Source: an uncultured Rhodopila sp. (GTDB lineage: Bacteria; Pseudomonadota; Alphaproteobacteria; Acetobacterales; Acetobacteraceae). Taken from it: a stretch of DNA of 64,000 nucleotides. The notes beneath the pieces were generated by a model. It had not been told where the DNA came from. It did no database searches and was given only the letters and a program-made list of their open reading frames with translations. Below are positions 16,581 to 25,418 of the stretch, in pieces (within the stretch, counting starts at the first letter, position 1; each line of letters begins with the position of its first letter). The position numbers and the translations under genes are program-made. The stretch is from NCBI RefSeq assembly GCF_903944925.1, contig NZ_CAJATU010000042.1:372001-436000 (forward strand), given 5' to 3'.

Positions 16581-17774
16581 ATGCAGGAAACATGGCGCTG
16601 GTTCGGTCCCGACGACGCGGTTCAGCTTCCGCACGTGCGGCAGGCCGGCGCGAGCGGGGTTGTCTCGGCTCTGCATCATCTCAATCAGGGGCAGGCCTGG
16701 CCCGAAGACGAAGTGCTGAAGCGGAAGAAGCAGATCGAGGATGCCGGGCTGGTCTGGTCCGTCGTCGAAAGCATCGCGGTCGCAGAGGACATCAAGACGC
16801 GCAGCGGCGATTTCCGCCAGCGCATCGACCAATACAAGGACTCGATCCGTGCCTGCGCCCGGGCCGGCGTCAAGACGATCTGCTACAATTTCATGGCGAT
16901 CACCGACTGGACCCGCACCGACCTGATGTATCGCCTGCCCTCGGGCGGTTACGCACTGCGCTTCGACTTCACCGACATCGCGGCGTACGACCTGTTCATC
17001 CTCAAGCGCCCGGGCGCCGAGGCGGATCATCCGCCGGAGCGGCGGGCCGCTGCGGAAGCACGGTTCAAGGCGATGTCGGAAAGCGATATCGCATCGCTGG
17101 AAAGCATCCTCATCGATTGGCTGCCCGCACGGGAATTTGTCTACGACCGCAAGGGCTTCCAGAAGATGCTGGATGTCTACAACGACATCGGGCTGGAGGG
17201 CGTGCGGTCCAATATGTTCGCCTTCCTGAACGAGATCGCCCCGGTCGCGGCGGAGGAAGGTGCCAGGCTGTGCATCCACCCGGATGACCCGGCCTTCCCG
17301 ATCTTCGGCATGCCGCGGGTGATGTCCACCGCGGACGACGTGCGCAAGCTGTTCGAGGCGGTGCCGGACGAGGCCAGCGGACTGACCCTGTGCACCGGCG
17401 CATTCGGCTGCAACCCGGACAACGACCTGCCGGCGATGGCGAAAGAATTCGGGCCGCGTGTGCATTTCGTGCATCTGCGCAATACCACGCGCGAACCGGA
17501 CGGTTCTTTCCATGAGGCCGAACACCTGGATGGCGACACCGACCTGATCGCGGTGATCGCCAATGTTCTGGCGGAGGAATCGCGCCGCGCTGCGGAGGGC
17601 CGTGCCGATGCGGTCATTCCGATGCGGCCCGATCATGGCCATTTGCTGATCGACGATATCGGCAAGAAGGTAAACCCCGGCTATTCCTGCATCGGGCGGC
17701 TGAAGGGGCTGGCGGAACTGCGCGGCGTCATGCGCACGGTGCAAGCCGCGCGGGCGGGCCGGATTGCGATCTGA
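16581..17774 (+). CDS. uxuA: Mannonate dehydratase
   Basis: 397 residues, normal length, with strong AGGAGAGA ribosome binding. Family hallmarks: the opening [21 protein letters not shown], the metal-site segments [34 protein letters not shown] and [26 protein letters not shown], and MRPDHGHLL near the C-terminus. It converts D-mannonate to 2-keto-3-deoxy-D-gluconate, the substrate of the kinase encoded next. A palindromic repeat separates it from kdgK. Confidence 0.95.
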   Translation: MQETWRWFGPDDAVQLPHVRQAGASGVVSALHHLNQGQAWPEDEVLKRKKQIEDAGLVWSVVESIAVAEDIKTRSGDFRQRIDQYKDSIRACARAGVKTICYNFMAITDWTRTDLMYRLPSGGYALRFDFTDIAAYDLFILKRPGAEADHPPERRAAAEARFKAMSESDIASLESILIDWLPAREFVYDRKGFQKMLDVYNDIGLEGVRSNMFAFLNEIAPVAAEEGARLCIHPDDPAFPIFGMPRVMSTADDVRKLFEAVPDEASGLTLCTGAFGCNPDNDLPAMAKEFGPRVHFVHLRNTTREPDGSFHEAEHLDGDTDLIAVIANVLAEESRRAAEGRADAVIPMRPDHGHLLIDDIGKKVNPGYSCIGRLKGLAELRGVMRTVQAARAGRIAI

Positions 17775-17857
17775 TGGAATGACGATGTTGCACAGCCACG
17801 GCCGGGCGCGTCCCCGTCGGCTGCACTTAACGGGTCCGGCAGGCGCCGTCTCCCCTC

Positions 17858-17947
17858 GTGTCATGGCCGGACCTGGTCCGGCCATCCACGACTTGGGGCT
17901 GGTGGCCTCAAAGTCGTGGATGGCCGGCACAAGGCCGACCATGAGAC
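17858..17947. repeat. Palindromic intergenic element (copy 2)
   Basis: Three potential stems: ATGGCCGGAC (17863-17872) with GTCCGGCCAT (17876-17885); CATCCACGACTT (17883-17894) with AAGTCGTGGATG (17911-17922); and an imperfect ATGGCCGG/CCGACCAT end hairpin (17920-17943). The first two share bases, so they are alternatives unless formed as a three-way structure. It lies between uxuA and kdgK on the same transcript and could modulate mRNA decay or termination. Confidence 0.85.
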
Positions 17948-17978
17948 AATACTCAGGCATGCCCGTGGGAAACAAACA

Positions 17979-18911
17979 ATGAAGCGGATGGCCTGCATCG
18001 GCGAATGCATGATGGAACTGTCGGAGCACCCCGACGGCACCCTGACGCGCGGCTTCGGCGGCGATACCCTCAACACCGCGTTGTATCTCGCGCGGCTCGG
18101 CGTGCCGGTGGACTACGTCACGGCGCTGGGTGACGACCCCTTCAGCGACGCGATGATCGCCGCCTGGACCGAGGAAGGCATCGGCACCGGCCTGATCCCG
18201 CGCCTCGCCCACCGCCTGCCGGGCCTGTATCTGATCCAGACCGACAACCGGGGCGAACGGCGCTTCTTCTACTGGCGCGACAGCGCCCCGGCGCGGCAAC
18301 TGTTCCGGCTGCCGGAAACTGGCGCCATCGAGGCGGCGCTGCGCGGAGCGGATCTGATCTACCTCTCCGGCATTACCCTCTCCCTGTTCGACCCGGGCAG
18401 CCGCGATCGGCTGTTCGACGTTCTCGCCGCAGCGCGCGCCGGGGGTGTCCGGATCGCCTTCGACACCAATTTCCGGGCCCGCGGCTGGCCGGATTTCGCC
18501 GTTGCCCGCGAGGTGTTCGAACAGGCGTTCAAGGCCAGCGACATCGTCCTGGCCAGCGTCGAGGACCACGCTCTGCTGTACGGCCCGGCAGACCCGGAAT
18601 CAGTCATCGACCATCTGCGCGCGGCGGCCGTGCGGGAATCCGTGGTCAAGTTCGCCTCCCCCGCCTGCCACGTCATGGCGGGCGATACGGGCGAGGTGAT
18701 CGAAGCCGCCCCCGTGCCCGATGTCGTCGATACCACCGCCGCCGGTGACAGCTTCGCCGCCGGGTACCTCGCAGCCCGGCGTGCGGGACGCAGCCCGGCC
18801 GAAGCAGCCCGCATCGGACACACGCTGGCAGGCGCCGTGGTGCGACACCGTGGCGCTATCATCCCGCAGGCAGCCATGCCCGCCATCACCCTCGCACCGG
18901 AGGCATCATGA
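17979..18911 (+). CDS. kdgK: 2-keto-3-deoxygluconate kinase (PfkB family)
   Basis: 310 residues from ATG 17979; an upstream in-frame ATG would translate the repeat. PfkB signatures: GGDTLNTALYLARLG at the N-terminus and DTTAAGDSFAAGYLAA at the C-terminus with the catalytic Asp. YWRDSAPAR is a substrate loop typical of KDG kinases. It phosphorylates KDG to KDPG. The stop overlaps eda as ATGA, so kinase and aldolase are coupled. Confidence 0.93.
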   Translation: MKRMACIGECMMELSEHPDGTLTRGFGGDTLNTALYLARLGVPVDYVTALGDDPFSDAMIAAWTEEGIGTGLIPRLAHRLPGLYLIQTDNRGERRFFYWRDSAPARQLFRLPETGAIEAALRGADLIYLSGITLSLFDPGSRDRLFDVLAAARAGGVRIAFDTNFRARGWPDFAVAREVFEQAFKASDIVLASVEDHALLYGPADPESVIDHLRAAAVRESVVKFASPACHVMAGDTGEVIEAAPVPDVVDTTAAGDSFAAGYLAARRAGRSPAEAARIGHTLAGAVVRHRGAIIPQAAMPAITLAPEAS

Positions 18912-19567
18912 GCACCGACCCGTCCCAGGCCCTCGCGGAACTCCTGCGCAACGCGCGGCTGGTGGCCGTGCTGACCATCGAACGCCTGGACCGCGCCGTG
19001 CCGCTTGCGCGTGCCCTGGTGGCGGGCGGCGTGCGCACCCTGGAGATCACCCTGCGCACCGCCGCCGGGGCCGATGCCGCCGCCGCCGTCAAGGATGCGG
19101 TGCCGGAGGCGATCGTCGGCCTCGGTACGGTGCTGTCCACGCGCGACCTGCAGTTGGCCAAGTCGTTGCACCTACCGTTCGCGTTCAGCCCGGGCGCCAC
19201 GCCGGACCTGTTGGACGCCGCGAAGGAGCTGGGCGTGCCGTTCGTGCCCGGCATCGCCACGGCGTCGGAACTGATCGCCGCGATGGGCCGGGGTTTCACG
19301 ACGGTGAAACTGTTTCCGGCCGAGCAGGTTGGCGGCATCGGCGCGCTGAAAGCGCTGGGCGGCCCGTTCCCCGCGGCGCGGTTCAATCCGACCGGGGGGG
19401 TCAGTGAGGCCAATATGGGCGCTTACCTGGCGCTGCCGAACGTGGTTGCCGTCGGCGGTTCGTGGCTGGCACCGGCCGCGGATGTCGAGGCGGGTAATTG
19501 GGCCGCAATCACCGGGCGGGCGAAGCGGGCGATGGAAATGCTTGGAGGTAAAGCGGTGGGGGGTTAG
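18908..19567 (+). CDS. eda: KDPG/KHG aldolase
   Basis: 219 residues, a class I aldolase TIM barrel. The Schiff-base Lys lies in FTTVKLFPAEQVGG. The catalytic Glu is in TLEITLRT and phosphate-binding Gly residues are in NPTGGVSE. It splits KDPG into pyruvate and glyceraldehyde 3-phosphate and completes the route from mannonate. It overlaps kdgK by 4 bases, and a palindromic repeat follows it. Confidence 0.95.
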   Translation: MSTDPSQALAELLRNARLVAVLTIERLDRAVPLARALVAGGVRTLEITLRTAAGADAAAAVKDAVPEAIVGLGTVLSTRDLQLAKSLHLPFAFSPGATPDLLDAAKELGVPFVPGIATASELIAAMGRGFTTVKLFPAEQVGGIGALKALGGPFPAARFNPTGGVSEANMGAYLALPNVVAVGGSWLAPAADVEAGNWAAITGRAKRAMEMLGGKAVGG

Positions 19568-19601
19568 GCGACGTTATGGTGATGCGGCACAGTCGTTACC
19601 C

Positions 19602-19688
19602 CCGGCCGGACTTGGTCCGGCCATTCACGACTGGCGGTGCCGGTTGAGGCAAAGTCGTGGATGGCCGGCACAAGGCCGGCCATGACAC
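19602..19688. repeat. Palindromic intergenic element (copy 3)
   Basis: GGCCGGAC (19604-19611) pairs with GTCCGGCC (19615-19622). CATTCACGACT (from 19622) pairs with AGTCGTGGATG (to 19663) with one G-U. ATGGCCGG (19661-19668) pairs with CCGGCCAT (19676-19683). The same three-stem plan as copy 2. It lies between eda and the enolase-superfamily gene, in the same orientation as copy 2. Confidence 0.85.
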
Positions 19689-19726
19689 AGAAGCAAAGGC
19701 CGGCGACACAAAAACAGAGGCCGCAC

Positions 19727-20926
19727 ATGAAAATAACCAAAATCGAGACGCTGCGCACCGCCGAATTCGCCAACGTCATCTGGGTGCGCGTCCACACCGA
19801 CGCTGGCATCGTCGGCCTCGGCGAAACCTTCTACGGCGCGGGCGCGGTGGAGGCACACATCCACGACACCCTCGCCGGACGCCTGCTCGGCCGCAATCCG
19901 CTGCATATCGAAGCCATCCACCGCGAGATGCTGAACCTGCCGATGGCGCAGTCCAGCACCGGCGCGGAATACCGCTCCGCCTCGGCGGTGGACATCGCGC
20001 TGTGGGACATATTCGGCAAAGTCTGCGACCAGCCGGTGCACCAGATGCTCGGCGGCCTGTGCCGCCCGAAACAGCGCATCTACAACACCTGCGCCGGCTA
20101 CGGCTATGTCCGCTCCACCAACATCAAGCCCGTCTCCACCTGGAACTTCAACGAGTCCGCGGGTCCATATGAAGACCTGAACGGCTTCATGACCCGCGCC
20201 GACGCGGTCGCCGAAAGCCTGCTGGAATCCGGCATCACCGCGATGAAGATCTGGCCGTTCGACCCCGCCGCCCTGGCAAACGACGGCATGTCGATCACAC
20301 CGACACAGTTGAAGGCAGCACTCGACCCGTTCGAGAAAATCCGCCGCGCCGTCGGCGACAAGATCGAAATCATGGTCGAGTTCCACTCGTTGTGGAACCT
20401 GCCGATGGCCAAGAAGCTGGCCAAGACGCTGGAACCCTACGCGCCGACATGGTTCGAGGACCCGATCCGCATGAACTCGCCGCAGGCACTGGCGGAATAC
20501 GCTCGCTCCACCACCGTCTGGGTCTGCGCCAGTGAAACTTTGGGCAGCCGCTTCCCCTACAAGGACATGCTCGACCGCGACGCCATGAGTATCGTGATGG
20601 CCGATCTGTGCTGGACCGGCGGATTGACGGAGGGGCGGAAGATTGCGGCGATGGCGGAGACCTATCACCGACCCTTCGCGCCGCATGACTGTGTCGGCCC
20701 CGTCGGCTTCATCGCCGGCATCCATGCGTCGTTCAGCCAGCCCAACACGCTGATCCAGGAGAGCGTGCGCGCCTTCTACACCGGCTGGTACAAGGAACTC
20801 GTTACTGTCATGCCGGTGATCGAGGACGGCCATGTGCTGCCGATGGAAGGCCCCGGCTTGGGCACCGAACTGCTGCCCGCGTTGTTCGAACGGGCCGATC
20901 TAACTGTGCGCGTAACGGAGGCGTAG
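19727..20926 (+). CDS. Enolase-superfamily sugar-acid dehydratase (mandelate racemase/MLE type)
   Basis: 399 residues from ATG 19727 (AGAGG upstream); a longer frame would run through the repeat. It has a capping domain (MKITKIETLRT, GIVGLGETFYGAG), a Lys in GITAMKIWPFD, and three acidic metal ligands in MVEFHSLWNL, TWFEDPIR and CASETLG, followed by a His in RPFAPHDCVGP. These define an acid-sugar dehydratase. The substrate is not deducible from sequence alone. With idnD and a gluconate-5-dehydrogenase-like gene in the island, gluconate to KDG is the hypothesis that closes the pathway. Confidence 0.82.
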   Translation: MKITKIETLRTAEFANVIWVRVHTDAGIVGLGETFYGAGAVEAHIHDTLAGRLLGRNPLHIEAIHREMLNLPMAQSSTGAEYRSASAVDIALWDIFGKVCDQPVHQMLGGLCRPKQRIYNTCAGYGYVRSTNIKPVSTWNFNESAGPYEDLNGFMTRADAVAESLLESGITAMKIWPFDPAALANDGMSITPTQLKAALDPFEKIRRAVGDKIEIMVEFHSLWNLPMAKKLAKTLEPYAPTWFEDPIRMNSPQALAEYARSTTVWVCASETLGSRFPYKDMLDRDAMSIVMADLCWTGGLTEGRKIAAMAETYHRPFAPHDCVGPVGFIAGIHASFSQPNTLIQESVRAFYTGWYKELVTVMPVIEDGHVLPMEGPGLGTELLPALFERADLTVRVTEA

Positions 20927-21694
20927 ATGACGAGACAGCTTTTCGACCTGAGCGGCCGCACAGCGCTGGTCACCGGCTCATCGCGCGGGCTGGGGCACGC
21001 CATGGCCACCGGACTGGCCGAGGCCGGCGCCGCGATCGTCCTCAACGGCGCCAACGCCGAACGCCTGACCGAAGCGGCCGCTTCGATGCGCGCAGCCGGC
21101 CACACCGTGCATGAGGCGCCCTTCGACGTCACTGACGAAACCGCCATCATCGCCGCGTTCGAGGACCTGGACGTCCGCGGCATCGCAGTGGACATCCTGG
21201 TGAACAACGCCGGCATCCAGTTCCGCCGACCGATGGTGGAGCTGGCGACCGAAAATTGGCGCCGGGTGATCGAGACCAACCTGACCAGCGCCTTCGTCAT
21301 AGGGCGCGAGGCGGCGAAGCGGATGATCCCGCGCGGCCACGGCAAGGTCATCAATATCGGCTCGCTGACCAGCGACGCGGCCCGCGCGACGGTGGCGCCC
21401 TACACCGTGGCAAAGGGCGGCATCAAGATGCTGACCCGGGCAATGACCGCGGAATGGGCGCAGCATGGCATCCAGGCCAACGCCATCGGCCCCGGCTATA
21501 TGCTGACCGACATGAACCAGGCGCTGGTGAACGATGCGGCGTTCAACGCCTGGGTCATCGGACGCACGCCGGCCCGCCGTTGGGGCAAGCCGGACGAACT
21601 GATCGGTTGCGCGGTCTTCCTCGCCTCCGCCGCCTCCGACTACGTGAACGGCCAGATCATCTATGTTGACGGCGGAATGCTGGCGGTATTGTAA
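20927..21694 (+). CDS. Short-chain dehydrogenase, gluconate 5-dehydrogenase-like
   Basis: 255 residues starting immediately after the previous stop (TAG then ATG). NAD(P) motif TGSSRGLGHAMA, NNAG at LVNNAGIQ, catalytic Ser-Tyr-Lys in GSLTSD and YTVAKGG, and a C-terminal YVNGQIIYVDGG. The opening FDLSGRTALVTGSSRGLG and FRRPMVEL segment resemble IdnO/Gno, which interconvert 5-ketogluconate and D-gluconate. Together with idnD this would bring L-idonate to gluconate. Confidence 0.83.
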   Translation: MTRQLFDLSGRTALVTGSSRGLGHAMATGLAEAGAAIVLNGANAERLTEAAASMRAAGHTVHEAPFDVTDETAIIAAFEDLDVRGIAVDILVNNAGIQFRRPMVELATENWRRVIETNLTSAFVIGREAAKRMIPRGHGKVINIGSLTSDAARATVAPYTVAKGGIKMLTRAMTAEWAQHGIQANAIGPGYMLTDMNQALVNDAAFNAWVIGRTPARRWGKPDELIGCAVFLASAASDYVNGQIIYVDGGMLAVL

Positions 21695-21715
21695 CGCCGC
21701 CGGGGGAGAAACAAA

Positions 21716-23077
21716 ATGTCGACGACAATGCCGCAACAGGCGGCGATGGACAGTGCCGTCCGATACCTGGTCGCCAAATACAATCCCAAGGGGAACCGGG
21801 TCGGCTGGCTGATGATGTCCTCGATCCTGGTCGAGGCCTGGGATCTCTACTCGATCGCCTTCGTGCTGATCTTCATCCGCACCCAATACAATCCTGACCC
21901 GCTGCTGCTCGGCCTGGCCGCGGCCGGCACCCAGGGCGGTGCCCTGATTGGCGCACTGCTCGGCGGCTGGCTGTCCGACAAGATCGGCAGGCGGGTGATG
22001 TTCCTGTCCACCATGATCATGTTCATCATCTTCGCCCTCGCCCAGGCCTTCGTGCCCAGCGTCGGCTGGCTCGTGGTGGTGCGCTTCATCCTCGGCATCC
22101 CGCTGGGAAGCGATATTTCCAACGGCTACACCTATATCATGGAGTCGATGCCGAAAGGCGACCGCGAGGTCATGGGCAACCGCTGGCAGTTCATGTTCGC
22201 CATCGGCGAGGTCATGACTCTGGCGGTCATCGCGGTGTTCATCATCTCCAACCTGCCGCCCGAACTGATCTGGCGCGTGACGCTCGGCATGGGTGCCATC
22301 CCGGCCTTCATTATTCTGGTGATGCGGCACGACCTGCCGGAGACCGCGGTATGGCTGATCCGCCGCGGCCGCTTCCGCGAGGCCAAGCAGGTCTCGGTGC
22401 AGATGTTCGACGATAAACTCGACATGCTGCCGGACCAGGACGTTGTCATTCCGCACCCTCGCGCGATGGATTTCCTCGCCGACACGCGCAAGGATTCGAT
22501 CCGCTGGCGTGCGACGCTGTATGGCTGGATCGCCTGCTTCTGCCAGGCCAGCGAGTTCTCCACCTTCGCGTTCTATCTCCCGGTGCTGTTCGTGATGGTC
22601 GGGGTATCGTCGATCCTGGGCACCAATCTCGTAACGATGGCGCTGTATTCCCTCGCCGCTGTTTCCGGTTGGGTCGGACCGATGATCACCCCGAAGATCG
22701 GCCATCGCGGTATCGGCACCGCCGGCTTCGGGATCGTCCTGGTCTCGCTGCTGGTGGCCGCCTGGGCACTTTATAGCGGTAATAAAATGGTCTTGCCGTT
22801 CGCCGCGGCGGCGATGCTGTGGGGCCATTACTGGGCCGCGTCGAACTGCATGACCATCCCCTCGGTCGTGGCGAAGGCGCAATACCGCGGCACCGCCAGC
22901 GGCTTCGCCTACATGTTCGTCAAGCTGCCGTCGTTCCTGGCGATCTTTTTGTTTCCGACACTGTTCGCCGCGATCGGGCAGGCGAATGCCACGCTGTTCG
23001 TCGCGATCTTCCCGTTGGTCGGGCTGCTGTCGGCGATTTTCATCCTGCCGGAGGTTTACGGCTACGGGCACGATTGA
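21716..23077 (+). CDS. MFS permease (sugar/aromatic acid porter type)
   Basis: 453 residues, 12 hydrophobic segments. The cytoplasmic loop motif GGWLSDKIGRRVMF after helix 2 and its repeat-like RGRFREAKQ loop are of MFS porters. IPLGSDISNGYTYIMESMPKGDR is the helix 4-5 region. It ends the plus-strand sugar-acid run 21 nt after the SDR gene, so it is probably the second uptake system of the island. Substrate unknown. Confidence 0.82.
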   Translation: MSTTMPQQAAMDSAVRYLVAKYNPKGNRVGWLMMSSILVEAWDLYSIAFVLIFIRTQYNPDPLLLGLAAAGTQGGALIGALLGGWLSDKIGRRVMFLSTMIMFIIFALAQAFVPSVGWLVVVRFILGIPLGSDISNGYTYIMESMPKGDREVMGNRWQFMFAIGEVMTLAVIAVFIISNLPPELIWRVTLGMGAIPAFIILVMRHDLPETAVWLIRRGRFREAKQVSVQMFDDKLDMLPDQDVVIPHPRAMDFLADTRKDSIRWRATLYGWIACFCQASEFSTFAFYLPVLFVMVGVSSILGTNLVTMALYSLAAVSGWVGPMITPKIGHRGIGTAGFGIVLVSLLVAAWALYSGNKMVLPFAAAAMLWGHYWAASNCMTIPSVVAKAQYRGTASGFAYMFVKLPSFLAIFLFPTLFAAIGQANATLFVAIFPLVGLLSAIFILPEVYGYGHD

Positions 23078-23208
23078 TCGGTTGCCAAGGGGGAGCAACG
23101 GACCCGCGGTAGCGCTATGCCGCGGCGGTCCAACCCTATCCTCATCAACAAGTGGACAACACCCGCCCCCCGGGCGACGACTCGCCGCGGGCGGAGTAGG
23201 TTGCCGCC

Positions 23209-25329
23209 ATGCAAACCTCACGACCGGTTGAAACCGATCTCGTCCTGCTCGGCGCCGGCCACGCCCACCTGGAGGTGCTGCGCCGCTTCGCCCTGCGACC
23301 CGAACCCGGCGTGCGCCTGACGCTGATCGGCCGCGAGCCCGAGACGCCCTATTCCGGCATGCTGCCCGGCCTGCTGCGTGGCGAATACACCCGCCAGGAG
23401 GCGCATATCGACCTGGCGCCGCTCGCCGCCATGGCAAAGGCGCGCCTGATCCTCGCCGAGGTCACCGCCTTCAACCCCATCACCCGCACCCTGAGCATAG
23501 CCGATCGGCCCGACGTGGGTTTCGATGTGCTGTCGATCGATGTGGGAGGGATTCCCGCAGCACCCCCCGGCGAGGGCATTGGCGTCAAGCCCATCGGCCG
23601 CTTTCTCGAGCAGTTGACGCGCCTGGAGGCGGAACTGCCGGACGCATCGCGCATCGCCGTCGTGGGCGGCGGTCCGGCGGGCAGCGAGCTGGCGCTCGCA
23701 CTGGCCGTACGGTTTGCCGGACGGTTCCGCCTGGTCCTGGTCTGCGCCACCGCGGACCCCGTCGCGGAGGCGCCGGCTGCCGCCCGGCGAGCGGTGCGGC
23801 AGGCCCTGGTGGATGCCGGCGTGGAACTGGTCTGCGGCGTCACCGCCGTGGAGCTGGAGGCTGACCGCCTGGTGCTGTCGGACGGCAGCAGCGTCGATGT
23901 CGCGACGGCGCTGTGGGCGACGGGTGTCGAAGGTCCGGCGTTCCTGGCCGCGTCGGGCGTCGCCTGCGACCGCGCCGGCTGCATCCGGGTGAACCATGAC
24001 CTGTCCAGCGTCAGCCATCCCTTCATCTTCGCCGCCGGCGACTGCGCGGCGCTGGAGGGCAATGTCAGACCGAAGGCCGGCGTATGGGCGGTGCGGGCCG
24101 GCGCGCCGCTGGCGGAGAACCTGCGCCGCGCCGCTACCGGGCGCCCGCTGGAGCGCTGGCGGCCGCAGCGCGATGCGCTGGCGATCCTGGGCCTCGGCCA
24201 CGGCCGGGCGGTGGCCTGGCGCAACGGCATCGCCGTGCAAGGCCATAAAATCGGCTGGCTGAAGGACCGTATCGATCGGCGCTGGATGCGCGGCTACACC
24301 GACCCCGGGATCCCCGTTGAACCGGACGGGCCGGAGCGCTGCGGCGGTGCCGGCGCCAAGGTGGGTGCGGAGATCCTGTTCGGCGCACTGGCCGCGCTGC
24401 CGCGCTCGAACGGCCTCGACCTGATGGAAACGCGCGACGACGGCGCGGTGCTGAAGCCGCCTGTCGGCAAGCTGCTGGTGCAGTCGGTGGATCATTTCCG
24501 CGCCTTCCTGGACGACCCGTATGTGTTCGGCCAGATCGCGGCGGCGCACGCCCTGTCGAACATGCATGCCATGGGCGCGGCGCCATGGACGGCGCTGGCG
24601 ATCGCCTCCGTCCAGGCCGGCCCGGCCGCGAAGATGCGCGCGGAGTTGGCGGCGATGCTGCGCGGTGCGGCGGAGGTGCTGCAGGCGGACGGCTGCAACC
24701 TGGCGGGCGGCCACAGCGCCGAGGCGGCCGAGCCGGCCCTGGGCTTCTCGGTCACCGGGCTGGTCGATTCGGGCAAAATCCTGCGCAAGGCCGGGCTGCA
24801 ACCCGGCGATCAGTTGATCCTGACGAAACCGCTCGGCACCGGGATCATCCTGGCCGGTCATCGGGCGGCGAACGCGCGGGCGCAGTGGCTGATTGCGGCG
24901 ATCCAATCGATGCGGGTGACGAATGCCTCCGCCGCCCGCATCGCCATGGCGCACCGGCCCCGGGCCGGGACCGACGTCGCCGGCTTCGGTCTGGCCGGGC
25001 ACCTGATGGAGATGCTGGGCGCATCCGGCATGTCGGCGGTGCTGCGGATGGAAGCGGTTCCCGCCCTGCCCGGCGCCCGGGCACTCGCCGCGCATGGGAT
25101 CGAGAGCACGCTCACGGGGCAAAATCGGCGGCTATTGGGGGATGTGCCTGACAACCCGGATATCGCCTTGCTGGCGGATCCGCAGACGTCCGGCGGGTTG
25201 CTGCTGGGCGTGCCGGCGGCGCGGGCGGAGGCGTGCCTGCAAGCGCTGCTGGATGACGGGTTGACGGCGGCGATCATCGGCGAGGTGGAACCGGCTGGCG
25301 AGCGTGGCGGCCGGATCAGGCTGGCGTAG
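23209..25329 (+). CDS. FAD-dependent oxidoreductase / SelD-like fusion with altered active site
   Basis: 706 residues. Residues 1-360 are an NDH-2-like flavin oxidoreductase: GAGHAHLEVLRRF near 16, a second dinucleotide motif VVGGGPAGSELALAL near 150, and FAAGDCAAL near 275. Residues 372-706 are a selenophosphate synthetase (SelD) domain. In SelD the catalytic Cys or Sec lies three residues before an essential Lys; here that position is Ala381 (CGGAGAK, Lys384 kept). The second Mg-binding Asp (SDxxAMG) is Asn451, while Asp428 and Asp589 are kept. The fusion is a known architecture, but these substitutions suggest selenophosphate synthesis is lost or changed. No other selenium genes are in the window. 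Nnr follows. Confidence 0.88.
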   Translation: MQTSRPVETDLVLLGAGHAHLEVLRRFALRPEPGVRLTLIGREPETPYSGMLPGLLRGEYTRQEAHIDLAPLAAMAKARLILAEVTAFNPITRTLSIADRPDVGFDVLSIDVGGIPAAPPGEGIGVKPIGRFLEQLTRLEAELPDASRIAVVGGGPAGSELALALAVRFAGRFRLVLVCATADPVAEAPAAARRAVRQALVDAGVELVCGVTAVELEADRLVLSDGSSVDVATALWATGVEGPAFLAASGVACDRAGCIRVNHDLSSVSHPFIFAAGDCAALEGNVRPKAGVWAVRAGAPLAENLRRAATGRPLERWRPQRDALAILGLGHGRAVAWRNGIAVQGHKIGWLKDRIDRRWMRGYTDPGIPVEPDGPERCGGAGAKVGAEILFGALAALPRSNGLDLMETRDDGAVLKPPVGKLLVQSVDHFRAFLDDPYVFGQIAAAHALSNMHAMGAAPWTALAIASVQAGPAAKMRAELAAMLRGAAEVLQADGCNLAGGHSAEAAEPALGFSVTGLVDSGKILRKAGLQPGDQLILTKPLGTGIILAGHRAANARAQWLIAAIQSMRVTNASAARIAMAHRPRAGTDVAGFGLAGHLMEMLGASGMSAVLRMEAVPALPGARALAAHGIESTLTGQNRRLLGDVPDNPDIALLADPQTSGGLLLGVPAARAEACLQALLDDGLTAAIIGEVEPAGERGGRIRLA

Positions 25330-25418
25330 CGGCGGGCGCCCGGAATGGCGCGCATCGCGTTGTATGGCCTGCGTTCGCATGTCAGTCTTTGCGCCTGCTG
25401 GTAGAACAGGGAGTCCGC

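Noticed and set aside
16566..18569. A 667-codon minus-strand frame
   Set aside because: Antisense to uxuA and kdgK, both with full catalytic motifs, and it reads through the palindromic repeat.
20978..23437. An 819-codon minus-strand frame
   Set aside because: Antisense to the SDR and MFS genes; composition is artefactual and no motif is visible.
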